Positions 45,935 to 57,859 are shown, counted from the stretch's first letter. The stretch is DNA of 64,000 nt from Corythucha ciliata (GCA_038030265.1 CM075939.1:31787253-31851252), one strand, 5' to 3'. Numbers and translations are program-made. Notes: generated from the sequence alone by a model not told the origin.

Positions 45935-46181
45935 TCCATTTTTTCGTTTCAGCATCTGAGATTCCTCGCTCATCCATTTCACGAAAAGGAAATGCATCCA
46001 CTTGTAGTAAGGAAGCATAATTTCAGCAACTAGACCAACGCGATTTCCTTTTCAAGAAATGGACATTTTTTATGTCCAGATGTCGTCATTTTTTGAAATT
46101 ACGGCTTTACGGCAAGTGGAGCCTCTCGTGGAATGGACACCCATTTCATGAAGTGGACAATTTCACCAAGTGGATGCGACA
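45935..46181 (-). repeat. Outer inverted-repeat arm, right
   Basis: Inverted partner of 34,838-35,076; duplicated at 60,846-61,093. It lies about 305 bp outside the Harbinger right tip. Confidence 0.75.
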
Positions 46182-46274
46182 GTGACATCGTTAATCGAAA
46201 TAATCGAGTTCCCGTTGCTTTTCAGAAGAATGCTATTTTATTAAACACGGAGGATATGAGGTGAAAACGCTCCA

Positions 46275-46345
46275 CACAATGTGATTATAGTTGAACCAAA
46301 CTCCGAACTCCGATTTTTATGGTCCATTAGAATGTGGTTCAACTA
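46275..46345. repeat. Stem-loop (TATAGTTGAACCA/TGGTTCAACTATA)
   Basis: 13-bp perfect stem around a ~38-nt loop. Present identically in the duplicated copy near 61,187-61,257. Confidence 0.6.
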
Positions 46346-46516
46346 TAGTTTGTACTTGAAAAGAGCACACTAGGGAGGTTTTTTCTCAAGAAAAGTTTGA
46401 ATTTTATCCGACTGTAATAATAAGTGGTACTACCTAAGGTAACTATACAACCGATCCGGCATTCCATCCATCCGGCATCCATCCGGCATTTTGTGGTAGA
46501 TGAAGTTGATATTTAG

Positions 46517-46705
46517 TTGGTAGGAGGGGTGCATGGAAGTGGAAGTTCTATGGAGTGTCCCACGAGGCTTTTGAGGCAAGCCCAAAATATTCTCTAGAAT
46601 TTACACCTCAACTAAATTCTATTGGTCGAAAGGCAGTCGCTAAAAGCAAGCGAGCCAGCTGGGTTTCTACCCCAATATGGCCGTGAGCTCACCTGGTAGT
46701 ACAGG
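46517..46705 (+). repeat. Dispersed repeat B (inverted copy at 11,975-12,160)
   Basis: Same blocks as the 12-kb copy, in opposite orientation. Downstream it reads GTGAGCTCACCTGGTAGTAC. A short ATCCATCCGGC repeat precedes it (46,460-46,495). Also at 61,429-61,617 in the duplicated segment. Confidence 0.6.
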
Positions 46706-49700
46706 TTCTTCAGTACTACCGTGCTTGTATCAGCAGAGCTTGTATCAGAGACGGACACCTTTTGTTTGCCATCTATTTTTCTTCGAACAAGATTGGTGAA
46801 TTCTTAGATTACATATGATTTGATAGACCGGCGGGGGAGGGATTTCCTTAACAAAGTTTCCATTTTAAAACCGTGCCCGATATTAGGAATCATTGCTTTA
46901 ATAATAATTATAGCGCACAAGCTAAAATCATGGATAGTTTGAGCTGACCCATTCTTATAAAGCCACACTGCCCAACCATTTACAGCGAATTGAATCCCTC
47001 CTCCATTTCCCACGAATCTACTATACATATACTAAAATCCCAATATACGAAAGCAGTATTTCTTTTCAGCCCTTCTCTATTTCTTTGACACCCACCGATC
47101 AAAACTCTTGACGTGGTGTTAGCCCTTCAGTCAAGTCATTGTCTTTTTCACCCCCGGTCTAACTTACTACCCCTACGGTAAACCTAACGGAGAAAAATAC
47201 CGAGAAATGGAGAAGAAAAGAACGAAGCGTATATTGATTTCTGAGCAAAGCCGTACATCTATACTCGGTCTAGAATGTAGGAGATCCCAGAAGGATCTCA
47301 ATTTCGTTTTTAATGAATACGAGTCGACCCTGGATCCTGGGAGGTTCCTAATTGTGAAGAGGGGTAGAAGTGAGGTTTTGTAGTAGGTATATCTCTGCTC
47401 CTATTTCGTGGAAAGGGCCCTCACTTTTTTCTATCAATTAATGGCCTAACGTGATCTTGACTCCGCTCAGTTTTGATTGTGGAATAGAGTGAGTTACGGA
47501 GGAAAGGCGTTGCCCCCGTGAAATCCGATTTTTTTAAGTACTATCAATTTTGAAACTATAGCTTTTACACTTTGTTCATTTCAGAAATTGGGTTACACCA
47601 ACAATGTCCTAATTTTGAGCAGAAACTTCGAAGGCAAATAACGATAGAAAATCTTGTCGGCTCATCATAAAAACATGACCTAGCTTAACGCGACATCACA
47701 TTTAACCCCTTAAAACTTCAAATTTTGGCTCGTAAGCGTCTTAGAAAGTTACTCAAGAACCGAACGGTAGAATAATATTTTACCATGTCACAATTCCACT
47801 CATCTTTTGCTGGTATGGAACGGATCATTAATCTATGCAAGTCTGATACAAGAAAATACGCCATGCGATATACTAAAGCTTATGCGTTAAAATCCCACCC
47901 GCCGAAAGAGAGATAACACGCTCTTATTGAGTATTTTATAAAGTAACTCTATCATTGAAGCGACAATACAGTAAAAGCCTGAGACAAATACAACACAGTT
48001 TTCGTCCCTATTCAGATTTATTCTACACTCTTGGCATATGGATTCGATATTTGGCAGGCCTGGAAACGGGATTGTGATGACACAACAACGAATAATTTTC
48101 GCATTTGCCTCACTCTTCATTCTGTCGCTACTGCAAATTTTGAGAGGCTGGCTAATTGAAAAGCATGATTTTCAAATCGAGCACCCATTCATTACTTCTG
48201 TCCATAGTATTTCTCAATTAAGGTAACAAAAGATCGCGATATAAGCTGACAGTGATGACTGGAAAAACAACGAGTTTAAAAGTGATAGCTATCTACCTAT
48301 CACAGTCATAAAGAAGAGTTAAATTCCCAGTAGAACAAGTGAATTAATTCGCTTATTCACGCTACACTACGCGCTCTTAAATTACTTGCCTATTCAACCG
48401 CTCTTACATTTATATTCTATTCACCACAGACGTTATAGCACAATCTATTTCCCTTTATTCTCATGCGAACCAAAATGCACAACCCAAAGATAAATCCAAT
48501 ACAAAAACATGTTCACACTTTCTCGTATTGATTCCCAGCCATGCTACTGAACTAAATATTTATCTTCCTATAACAACAAGCGTAAAAGCGCGCGAGAAGG
48601 CTCGAAAATGCTTATGAGTTGTGTTTTTGTTTTCGATCATTGCAACAGTAGTACTCTCTTTTTCCCTCACCCTCTCTTTCCCTTTCTCTCTATTTTCGTA
48701 TTGGTAAATGCTTGGAGGCTTAAATAAGCCTTTGAGAGAAAAAATTCGCACGATTAAAACTTTTGTAGAAGGGATGTTCCTCTAAAAGTAAGAGGGAGAT
48801 AAGGATAATATGTCTTTGAGAGAAATTTACATGTTGGTAGGGTACAGTCGAGTCGGAAAAAATTCTGAACACGGGCAAACCGTGCAGGAAAACACAGTGA
48901 AACTTTCGCAGCTATCTTGAGAAAGTTATTGCCCTATAATGTGTAATGGAATTCTATGAGGGGTCTCAAGAAATGAGATTAACCTCAATCATGATATTGA
49001 GGTATAAAATCGTTTGTTTCAATGCTCCCAGGTTTTATCAATTATTGGTGACAATGAACAGAAAATGGAAGCACAGGCAATTTAGGTAGAGCAGAAGAAA
49101 AACCATACCTACAGCCTATCGTCAGTTTATATAAATCACTATAAAATGTTTGAGTAAAATAATGTTTCGAATGGTCCGTTTTCGATTGTTAAGATTATGG
49201 TATTTTACGACTTTTAGAAGTCAAAGCAATATGTGTGTTCCCCGGTGCGGTGCGTTTAATCGTGTCTGGGATATGTTTTAATCGTTGACTCGTTCGAGAA
49301 TCGCGTAGCCAAAAGCGCGGTTACGATAGTTGAAATAAAACAAACAAGTGGGATAGATCTTTCTTTTCGTTATCCTCATTGCGTTGGATACTCCCTCACC
49401 TACGACCCTTAATTTTTAATTTTTGATTACGATTGAATGTGTAGCGTACTGGTGCTAAATAGGTCCAATATACTTCGCCCTATGGAAATGCTGATATACG
49501 GTTTCAAATCGTTTCCATACCCAATAATGTGGTGTAAGCTACTTTTCATAGTCACACCTGCCCCAGCTGAGCTTTTATTTGGACTACAAAGCGCACGTTT
49601 ATGAATATTCCATTCCCCCCTGCTACTGACTGGTGTTGTTGCTTGGTTGTGGGGGAAGAGCTAGACGTTGTTGGATGTGCTGAAATGAAACAATAATATG

Positions 49701-50519
49701 TTCTAAAGTAAAGTGCCAACAAATTTCAACGTTCATTTCCCTTCTTGCAAGGTTAACCGGAACCCTCTAGGTGATCCGAGCTGATGGATTATTGTCCCAA
49801 CTATTTCGAAAATACTTATAACGGAGTTTTGATCAAATAAATTTAATAATCCAGTTGCAAACTATGTGATTATTAACCACCGAAAGTTTAGGTTTGAGCA
49901 AGGGAAAACTTGGAGTAGAAGAAAAATGCTTTGTATTTTATGTAAAGTGGCTCGAGTTCGGTGACTCCAAAGTTGACACTCCATGGCGAAAAACATCGAA
50001 GTATCATGAATCAATATGTTATTAGAAGTTATTTTAATATTAAGCTCTTCTACTAACTCTCGTACTTTTTTTTTTACTCTTACTACTAACTCGTAGTCTT
50101 ACTACGAGAGATGGATGTCGGAATCTCCAGCATTCAGACTCACAACTAAAACGCAAATGACATTTTACAGGCTCAATAGTCAGTAGTTTTGGCCAAGAAA
50201 AACTGGAATTGACCTGGGCACATACCGGGCTCGTGTAGATACAAACGTCATGTTTTGTGCTTGAACATTCAACGTCTATAGGACAAAATTGTCATATTAT
50301 GAGGGAAAATTGACTGGTTCCAAGGGGGTTACGTCGAAATTTTTTTTTTTTATCGCAAAACGTCCGTTCCACGAGCAGAAATAGGCTAAATATGCAACTT
50401 CTGTGCCTAGGCTACAAGGGTCAAAAGTCGGGTACCGGGACCGTGTTACATGCCGTATTAGATAGTAAGTAAAAAAGCTCTGTAACCTTGAGGTAATAGA
50501 CAATAGACAAGCAATAGAA
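46706..50519. other. Unassigned DNA flanking the nest
   Basis: 46,706-49,089 is duplicated near the window end; 49,090-50,519 is not duplicated inside the window. Short frames here show no family motif. An AC/TC-rich local repeat (ACTAACTC-type) lies at 50,045-50,107. Confidence 0.4.
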
Positions 50520-51410
50520 AAACTAGCGCTGTGGTCTCTCCTGAAAAACAGGGTTCCAAAGGTACACAAGGAGGGCAATCCTTTGCGGCAAATCGTGTCG
50601 GCCGTCGGATCCCCTGGGAAGGAGGTGGCAAGGCTAATAGGAGGTCCATTTAAACAATTGCTCTCGCGAAGTCATCATGACGTCCCGAACACATACTCAT
50701 TCAAGGAATTCATTGACAAGCAAATCATCCAGAGTCTGAAGTCATGGTTTCATTTGGTGTGTGATATTCCAAAAGTGGCCCGAATGGTCGCGAAATGTCT
50801 CCTGACCCCTCGATCTCTTCATTCTAGCCTTGGTGCTGGGTGCCCTGAATGGATACTTCATGTGGGAAGGTGCAATCTATCTACAAAAGCAGGGGTGCGC
50901 CTGTTGTCGTCCTCTTTCGCGCAGCCCGCGCCTGCATGGGCGATCTCTTGGATTGGGTCCAGCTTCATGTGCATTTCGAGATACGTATAATCGAAAAATA
51001 CTTCAATGGCTTATTTCGGGTGCTCCGTAAAGACGAAGTAGAACAGGCCCTGCAAGTTTTTAATATGTATCACGACAAACTTCAATTCACAGTTGAACTA
51101 CAGCAAGATTGATCCCTTCCATTCCTAGACATTTTGGTGATCCGAGATTCGTGACTAATTGGTTCCAGAAGCCAATAGAAAGTGGGCGTCTCCTCGATTT
51201 TCGTTCGTCTCATACTATCAGCCTGAAAGTCAATACGGCTGCCGAATTCATTGGTAGAGTGGCGCGTCTTAGCGACTCCCCCCAGAGAACGAGGCACGGG
51301 TGACAAAGATTAGCTAATAATTTTCCCAGAAACCTGGTCAACAGGCTCATTAGTCAATCTAGGTATAAAGGAAATAATTTCAGTCAAGACGGGGAGATAG
51401 ACTTTATATA
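50520..51410 (+). pseudogene. Penelope-like element, RT palm and thumb
   Basis: Plus strand. RVPKVHKEGNPLRQIVSAVGSPGKEVA is the PLE RT N-terminal block (PKIHK...LRPIVS..GSP). Further frames give NGYFMWEGAIYLQKQGCA, DLLDWVQLHVHF and EKYFNGLFRVLRKDE. YFNG stands where YVDD is required, so both catalytic aspartates are lost. LPFLDILVIRD, then FVTNWFQKPIESGRLLDFRSSH, LIGRV-type and NNFPRNLVNRLI complete the thumb. Multiple frameshifts. It ends about where the next TIR element begins (TATAGGGTGGATTC, ~51,412). Confidence 0.85.
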
Positions 51411-52814
51411 GGGTGGATTCGTATAAGTGTGACAAACATTTTTGGGTAAAACTAAGTTGAAAGTGGAGTAAAATGGTTCCTTCGGAAGTGTCCTACGTTA
51501 CGTCGATCCGTTCCGGAGTTATGATTTTTTTTTTTTTGCGTTTAAAAAAGTAACCAATACTTGCTTTTAAAAATCCGCAATTTCTCGTCTTTTATCGCAC
51601 CAAATCCCAAACGTGAGGCCATTTTCAGAAACTACGGAACATTTCCTTTAGGATAGTGTCCATTTTATTGCTTGAAATAATCGTCAACACCCAGAAATCT
51701 GGCATTATTTCCATAAATTAACGTGGCCTCCAAAATTTGTCCGTTTTACGAAAAGTCGCTGTACCCAAAGGGCTTCCTCAACAGACTTTCGATGTTTCAC
51801 AAAAACTTCTCCGTCTTCTAAGCTTTCCTTTGGCGTGTTCACGTTTCATGTTACCATTGATGTTTCTCACGATAATGCACAAAAACCGAGTTTTTACGGA
51901 ACATGGGCCATAGCCTACGGTATTCGTGAAGTGTGCAAAGGAAGATCGGCAATAAGTGAGAACAAGATAACTTACCATGGAGAAGATATCGCAGGCAAGA
52001 GACATTCAATTTGACACCCACCCCTATCCATTTCTGCCGATCTCTGAGCACCCTTCACGATTATTGTTGGCAGGACAGGATATTTTAGGAAGAAGAAGAT
52101 ATCGTAGGTTAACCAGTGGGGGCTTCAGGCTCTTCGAACAGGGTAGGCGATAATTTAGTTGCTTTGGGTGTTATGATGGGGGGGGGGGAAGGATTTTTGT
52201 CGGTCGCAGCAGCTCTTGGCAATTTTTCTTCGTCGAATTGTGTATTCATTAACAACAAGGCCAACAACACTAAGACTCTTTCGACGAGCTTCCACACAGC
52301 CATGGATGTGATTTACACCATGAACAATTAAATGAACGATAAAAAGACGAACCACTTTAGCTATCTTTCTGTAAAAGTGACATTTTTGGTACTGGCCGGC
52401 GTGGCCGGCCACAACTTACCACTCGAAATTTTTCTTCTGCAGGAAGTTTTGTGAATTAACCATTCAAGAGAAAAATAACTGGATCGTCCTTAACGGCCGG
52501 AACCTAGCGGAAATTGATTAACAAAACGCAAAATTACAAGCTTGAATCAAAATATCAAAAAAATGCGATTAGAAAGAAAGGAAAAAACTAAGAATAAACC
52601 GCGACGAAGAGCGAAGCCGAACGCCGAGGGATGTGCTCAGTGCAGTCTGTTCGGTATTATTTCAAGAGGAAGGATACCCACTTTTTCTCATTTACGTCCC
52701 GCCATACTATGGACAAGGCATGGGACCAGCGGAAAAAGTAAGACCGTTGGTAGCGTCGCCTACTGAAGCGATTGAACAGTGTTCTGGGGGAAGCCCCTTC
52801 ACGATGATCTAGGT

Positions 52815-53691
52815 CAGGGGTGTCAAACTTGCGGCCCGCGGGCCGCATGTGGCCCGCGAGCATCTTTTATGCGGCCCGCGAGCACCTCTGGGTATTTTTG
52901 TTTCATTATTTTTTGGAACCGGCTGTCGATCGTTGCTGGTAAATATAAAATTAATTTGAAAAAATTCTCCTGCTCCAAAGTGTGTTTAAAAGCTCTATGT
53001 ATGCGTTCTGTGAAGTCTACTCAATCAAAAAAATTTATTCCTTCGAAAAATGAAGCATTTTGATATGATGCATAAAATCCACAGAGGCATAACACATGGT
53101 TTATGAGGGAGGGTTAAAGCCCCATTCACATGAAACAATTTTCCATGCAATATCGCGAGCCATCTCTTCAAAATCATGAGATCCTAATGAAAATTAATCA
53201 CGGAACAGGCGTTTTTAATGATAATGTACACGATTTTTATTACAATATCGCGCACAATTTCATTGGAAACACCTGTTCCGTGATTAATTTTCGCTAAGAC
53301 CATATGTTTTTGAAGAGATTTCTCGTGACATTGCCTGTAAAAATGTATCGTGATGGCCCACTATCTCGTTAACCGCTTCTTGAATACTGTATACTCCGTA
53401 AGTCCATACATAGGTGAACCGTACCCCCAAAATTTAAAGAGGCTGAGAAAATTTTACTAAACAACTATGGGAGAGCTAGACAAGACATAATAGGTCGCTC
53501 TGCAGGAAACAAAAAAAATTGTCCTGAAAACTCATTATTTAATTAGTAAACTTCCTTATACTCGAGTACCTAATTCTAGTTTGTGTTGCATAACGTTGGA
53601 AGGGGGGGGGGGGGGTAAAAGTCAAGCGGCCCGCCAGGGCCCTACAATTTCCAAGTAATGGCCCGCCGAGAATTTGAGTTTGACACCTCTG
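52815..53691. mobile_element. hAT-type non-autonomous element, 877 bp, perfect 8-bp target duplication
   Basis: ATCTAGGT at 52,807-52,814 and 53,692-53,699. Tips CAGGGGTGTCAAACTTGCGG and the complement of GAGTTTGACACCTCTG, followed by GCGGCCCGC clusters, a widespread hAT/Charlie-type end. The interior lacks a transposase and contains an inner foldback (~53,116-53,356: AAAATTAATCACGGAACAGG and its inverse), probably another MITE. A G tract of ~14 lies at 53,602. Confidence 0.9.
53116..53356. repeat. Foldback nested in the hAT element
   Basis: Inner arms AATTAATCACGGAACAGGCG (53,191-) and CACCTGTTCCGTGATTAATTTT (-53,295) are near-perfect. Outer arms (CCATTCACATGAAAC against the complement of GTATCGTGATGG) are diverged. 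Ends approximate. Confidence 0.6.
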
Positions 53692-54418
53692 ATCTAGGTG
53701 GAGGGTTCTGTGATGGAGTGGAAGTAAGGAAAAAAAAAGGAACGAAGCTCATCGCCTACCTTTGAACGGTCACCCATCCACTTTCGAAGATGCCTTCAAA
53801 TTTTCCCCCGGGTGGCAATTGGATCGTTGGTTTCGTTTTAATCTTGGGTTTTTTCAGCCGCTTTTATTCAAATTAAACTTTTCATTAAAAGCAACGATCA
53901 TTAATTTACGATTTTCATTTTTTATAGTCTAGCAAGAAAAAAAACCACCAATTTTGAATCATTTCCAGAGAAATGTATTATTCTATTTTCTGCCCAAATT
54001 TTATGGTTACGCGCCGCCTACCTTGCCTGTCCTGAAGAACCGCCACTGAAGTAAACGGCATTCAATTACCCCACTCCGTCACCCAATGGCGACAGTTTAA
54101 AGAGTCACTGTGAAGGGGGGTCAAATTGAATGCCTCGTGTTTTCTCCATGGTAAGATAATTATCCTTTTCTCACTTACTACCGATCTCCCTGCACCCTTC
54201 ACGAATACTGTAGGCAATGACCCACGTCCCGTAAAAATACGGTTTTTGTGCATTCTCGTGACGTTTTCGTAAGAAACGTCAGTGATAACATGAAATGTGA
54301 ACACGCAAAAAGGAAGCTTAGAAGACGGGGAAGTTTTTGTGATACTCCTCTCCAAACTTTAACTTTGAGAACTAACTACAACCAATTACTTTGCAGTCTC
54401 CTTTAATCGTCGAGTGCA

Positions 54419-54447
54419 TTTCGGGCACAACTGTGACCCCTAATCAG
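54419..54447 (-). ncRNA. Hammerhead-like motif in PLE 3' region
   Basis: On the minus strand CTGATTA, GGG...CCC stem, then GAAATGCA. One core base departs from CUGANGA, so it is probably inactive, but the layout matches the motif at 8740-8770. Confidence 0.35.
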
Positions 54448-55229
54448 CAACTGACACTATACACAAGAATAGCACGAACAATAAATTACTTAAAATCTCA
54501 CATTAACACGTAAAAATAAACCAAGAGCATAAACGAAAAAGACATCTTACCCTTCTACTGCAAGTAACACAACAAAACATAACATTCTGCGCAATTGAAA
54601 CTACTCGAAGCAACCAATCTATCACTCCCCTACGACTAATCCCCACCACTCCCCAACGGCATCACCATTGCTCTATTCCCAAAATTCGTCTTTCGGTACA
54701 TTTCTAATATGTGATTATACTGTTCACAAACTCTGTTGGAATCAACCTGCAAATTAACATTATTCCGCATCAATTTAATATGGACAGATAATAAGTATTA
54801 TAAGACTCAAGCCATTGAAGCCTCCTTTCAATTCTGTCCCTTGTAACAATTTTAACATTACTCACATCCACATGACCCGTTTCAATCACATGTTGTGAGA
54901 GCCCAGTGCACCCCTGATTATTTCTAATATTATTAGCATGCTGTGCCATTCTACTTTTTACGAGCTGTATTGTCTTGCCAACATAATAAATATACTCTAT
55001 GACAAGAACAATCAATCGCATACACAACATGTGAAACCAACATTTTGTCCGTCTTATCCTTAAGCGGTGGCACCAACTGGCTTACTTTATTGGCCATGTA
55101 ATTGTATAGTTTTATATTACAAAAAATCTCCTCCTGCTTAACTAATTTCATCAATTTCTCCGTGAGGCCTTCAATATAATAAACCCAACAAATCCAACAT
55201 TACTAAAATCAGAACAAATTTTATCACCA

Positions 55230-55372
55230 GGGGGCCTGTTCTATAACTTTTGACTGTCACTATCACTGTCTCTTTCCACCCGTTCTCCCCATCAACATGT
55301 GATTTAATTCGGGTCGGACGGGTGGAAAGGATATTCCTAGGAACACTATGAAATTTTGCAGAACAGGCCCCC
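55230..55372. mobile_element. 143-bp MITE inserted in the PLE
   Basis: Tips GGGGGCCTGTTCT and exact complement (13 bp). Inner arms CTTTCCACCCGT/ACGGGTGGAAAG make it a foldback. The PLE sequence continues on both sides (ending GRFNSP, resuming KICSDFSNVGF). Target duplication is ambiguous because of G runs. Confidence 0.8.
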
Positions 55373-56118
55373 AGGGGAGTTAAACCTACCGTCACAGCCA
55401 CAATCAACAGACCGACAACTTAGTCTATCACAGCCATTATCAGGTACAATATGTGGGATACTTAATCTATCACAGCCATTCTTACCTAATATATGTGTGG
55501 GAATTAATTGACTGCCACCATCATTCTCAGGTATATCACGCACTGATGGTTTTTTATACATTTCATACTTCTGTTTCCGTATCACAGCTTCAATGAGACT
55601 CGATGGATAATTATTGTGTACAAACATCGTCCTTAACTTACTCAGATTAGACCTGTGGAAACTAAAATCACTCAACAACATCACGTGTCTACTCTATTTT
55701 TCAACACATTAAATTTTTGCTGAAACGGATGTGACGAGTAGTAATTTAAAATCCTATCCGAAGCATTTGGCTTTCTATACCAATCCATCACAAAACTCTT
55801 ACCTTCCGTCCTGCTCACCTACATTGAAAGTGATACATCGAAAGTCTGTTGAGGAAGCTGTTTGGGTACAGCGACTTTTCGTAAAACAGACAAATTTTGG
55901 AGGCCACGTAAATTTATGGCAAAAATGCCGGATTTCTGGGTGTTGACGATTATTTCAAGCAATAAAATGGCCTCTATCATAAAGAAAACGTTCCGTAGTT
56001 TCTGAAAATGGCCTCACGTTTTGTATTTGGTGCGATACAAGCCGAGAAATTGCGGATTTTTTGAAGGAAGCACTGGTTACTTTTTTAAACACAAAAAAAG
56101 CATAACTCCGGAACGGAC

Positions 56119-57859
56119 CTATGTGCCGGATGTGTGAAAGTTGAAGGAAATTTGGGGTGTAATTTTGTTCAGGCGCGATGCGAGGCCGTCACACAACGGA
56201 ACGGCGCCGGCGGCCAATTCAGCCCCTGGGTCGCAACCTGAAGATGGAATTTTTCTCCCGATCACTTATGTCCCCATGTTGACCGAGAAATTGGCTGCAA
56301 TTATTAGAGTTTGGGCCCCTGGACTACGTCTGGGGTTCAAATATCTCCTGAAAGCAGGGATGTTTCACTCCGCGATAACTTTCTTTCTCCTCATGTCTAA
56401 GATAGCAAAATAAATTCTGCTTAAACGAGGAGAATTCGTTACAGTGCTTACTTCGAAATCTCACACTCATTGCATGTTGCATTTAAATGCAATGCGAATT
56501 CTAGACCGGAAGTATGTGATGGCTTGGATGAGCAATACTGTATAGCAAGCTTACAAAATTTAGAAATAGGGATTCTTCAATAATTCAACTGACAAAATAA
56601 AAATGTCATTGAAGTACAATGATTACGGCGCCTTTAATGTTCCAAAACAACTGTAGAAAAGGAAGACTGTGCCCACTGCTTCAAAGAGAATCGTTCTGTA
56701 AGTCTGTACAGACTTTAGTTCTATTCTGCATGAAAGGAACGTGTCTTCACAGCGAAAATAATGACTCTTTTTCTAAAGAATATTTTTCTGATAGCTCGGT
56801 ATAATTATCTGAATAGTTTGAGTTGTAAGAAGAAGAAGAAAAAAAAAAGAACCAAATAAAAGTCACAAGACAATAGTACAGTATACGCCACCCTACGTAT
56901 ACTGTGACACCACCTGGAATTAAAGTTCGATTTCCTCCTGGCCTAGAATGGGAAACGCACGTGACACGACTTTGTTTCTTTGCTGGCGAAGAAAAGAAAA
57001 GCTCGAGAAAGTTTTTTTTTTAAAAAAGTGGAGGTGCAGAGAGGGAGATAGACAGAGAAAGAGTGCGATAGAGCGATGGATGAAATAAAAACTTACCGCG
57101 AGAGTATCGAACGAAGGTTGGAGGATGGGGCCACTTATTTCTCGAAACTCGTCGTCGGTACGCTATTTCCACTTGTTTCTTTTCGCTGTTGCATTCCACA
57201 CAACTACTAAAAGCGGTTTAAAAAAGAATGCTGTGTTCCCGCGCAACATTACTGGGGGAAAGAAACGTTACGGGCCTTTACAAAAAGAGACACTTCGCTC
57301 TCGAACTATCAGTGGATTGGAATGTTTTGTGAAGGGAATAATTAGAACATGTTGGTTTGAGACGTTCCTCGCGGTCATAAATAACTATGGAGAGTTTAGT
57401 CTATCGCGCGGCGTGTAGTTATGAATCAAATGCTCACACCCCACTCTCACTCCTCTGACATGTGGCCGAGGCGTTACAGCAAGTTTTCCCAAGACGTTTA
57501 TTGAGCATGAGTGCGTGCTTTGAAGTTACGTGATTTTATGTGTTTGTCCATCCGTCTGAGATTAGAGACATCAGCCTCCTGCACTTGTTTCAATCTTTCT
57601 ACCTCGGTAGAACCTAACAACGGAACTCTCGCGAATTCACAAACAGAAGTCACCAAAAATGTAGTTAAAAAGCAAAACCTTGAAGTGGTACAAAAGTCCT
57701 TCCACAATGTGGTGCTTCACAATGTCTTTAAGGCTCGTCCGTGCTTTACGTTTTCCCACCTTTTACCACCTGCTACCTTTCTTCATAATGAATCGAGTTT
57801 TCACATCAACTCACAAATGGGGCCTTTTAATCAGTACATTCCCTTCGAAGAAAAATTTC
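56119..57859. other. Unassigned DNA before the duplication junction
   Basis: Several open frames without family motifs, including minus-strand 57,498-57,707. The stretch ends abruptly at the junction 57,859/57,860. Confidence 0.35.

Larger units (their letters stand above)
42947..49089 (+). repeat. Direct duplication, copy 1
   Basis: Repeated at 57,860-64,000 (window end) in the same orientation, offset 14,911-14,913 bp. I counted about eleven differences by eye: seven substitutions and four single-base indels. It includes the right end of the 6,260-bp TIR element, the right half of Harbinger, the outer arm and 2.9 kb of further DNA. Confidence 0.95.
54346..55829 (-). pseudogene. Penelope-like element, 5'-truncated, with target duplication
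   Basis: GTGATAC flanks it at 54,339-54,345 and 55,830-55,836, breaking the right arm of the long-TIR element. Minus strand: FVMDWYRKPNASDRILNYYSSHPF, FSFHRSNLSKLRTMFVHNNYP and EAVIRKQKYEM (RT thumb), then a MITE insertion. Next come FCNIKLYNYMANKVSQLVPPLKDKTD, VSHVVYAIDCSC and YYVGKTIQLVKSRMAQHANNI with GLSQHVIETGHVD, the GIY-YIG nuclease. Its R...H and later E region are visible, but the initial YIG is altered and frames shift. An RNA-like motif lies in the 3' region. The N-terminal RT is missing, and the copy is non-functional. Confidence 0.9.
51500..56118. mobile_element. Long-TIR element (~520-bp arms) carrying hAT and PLE insertions
   Basis: The left arm 51,500-52,020 matches the reverse complement of 54,117-54,345 plus 55,837-56,118 at about 80-85%. 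Shared blocks include CCGTTCCGGAGTTATG, TTCGATG, ACAAAAACTTC, CCGTCTTCTAAGCTT and GACATTCAATTTGACAC-like. The right arm is split by a PLE. The loop contains a hAT element (52,815-53,691). Outer tips are not well defined, so the real ends may extend beyond these positions. No transposase recognised. Confidence 0.75.

Noticed and set aside
51412..56200. Perfect TIR tips (TATAGGGTGG...) for the long-TIR element
   Set aside because: The left sequence looks like a mariner-type tip, but no matching complement was found at the right end.
57498..57707. Minus-strand coding-like frame (EVERLKQVQEADVSNL)
   Set aside because: Coiled-coil-like text but short, with no neighbours or splice evidence.
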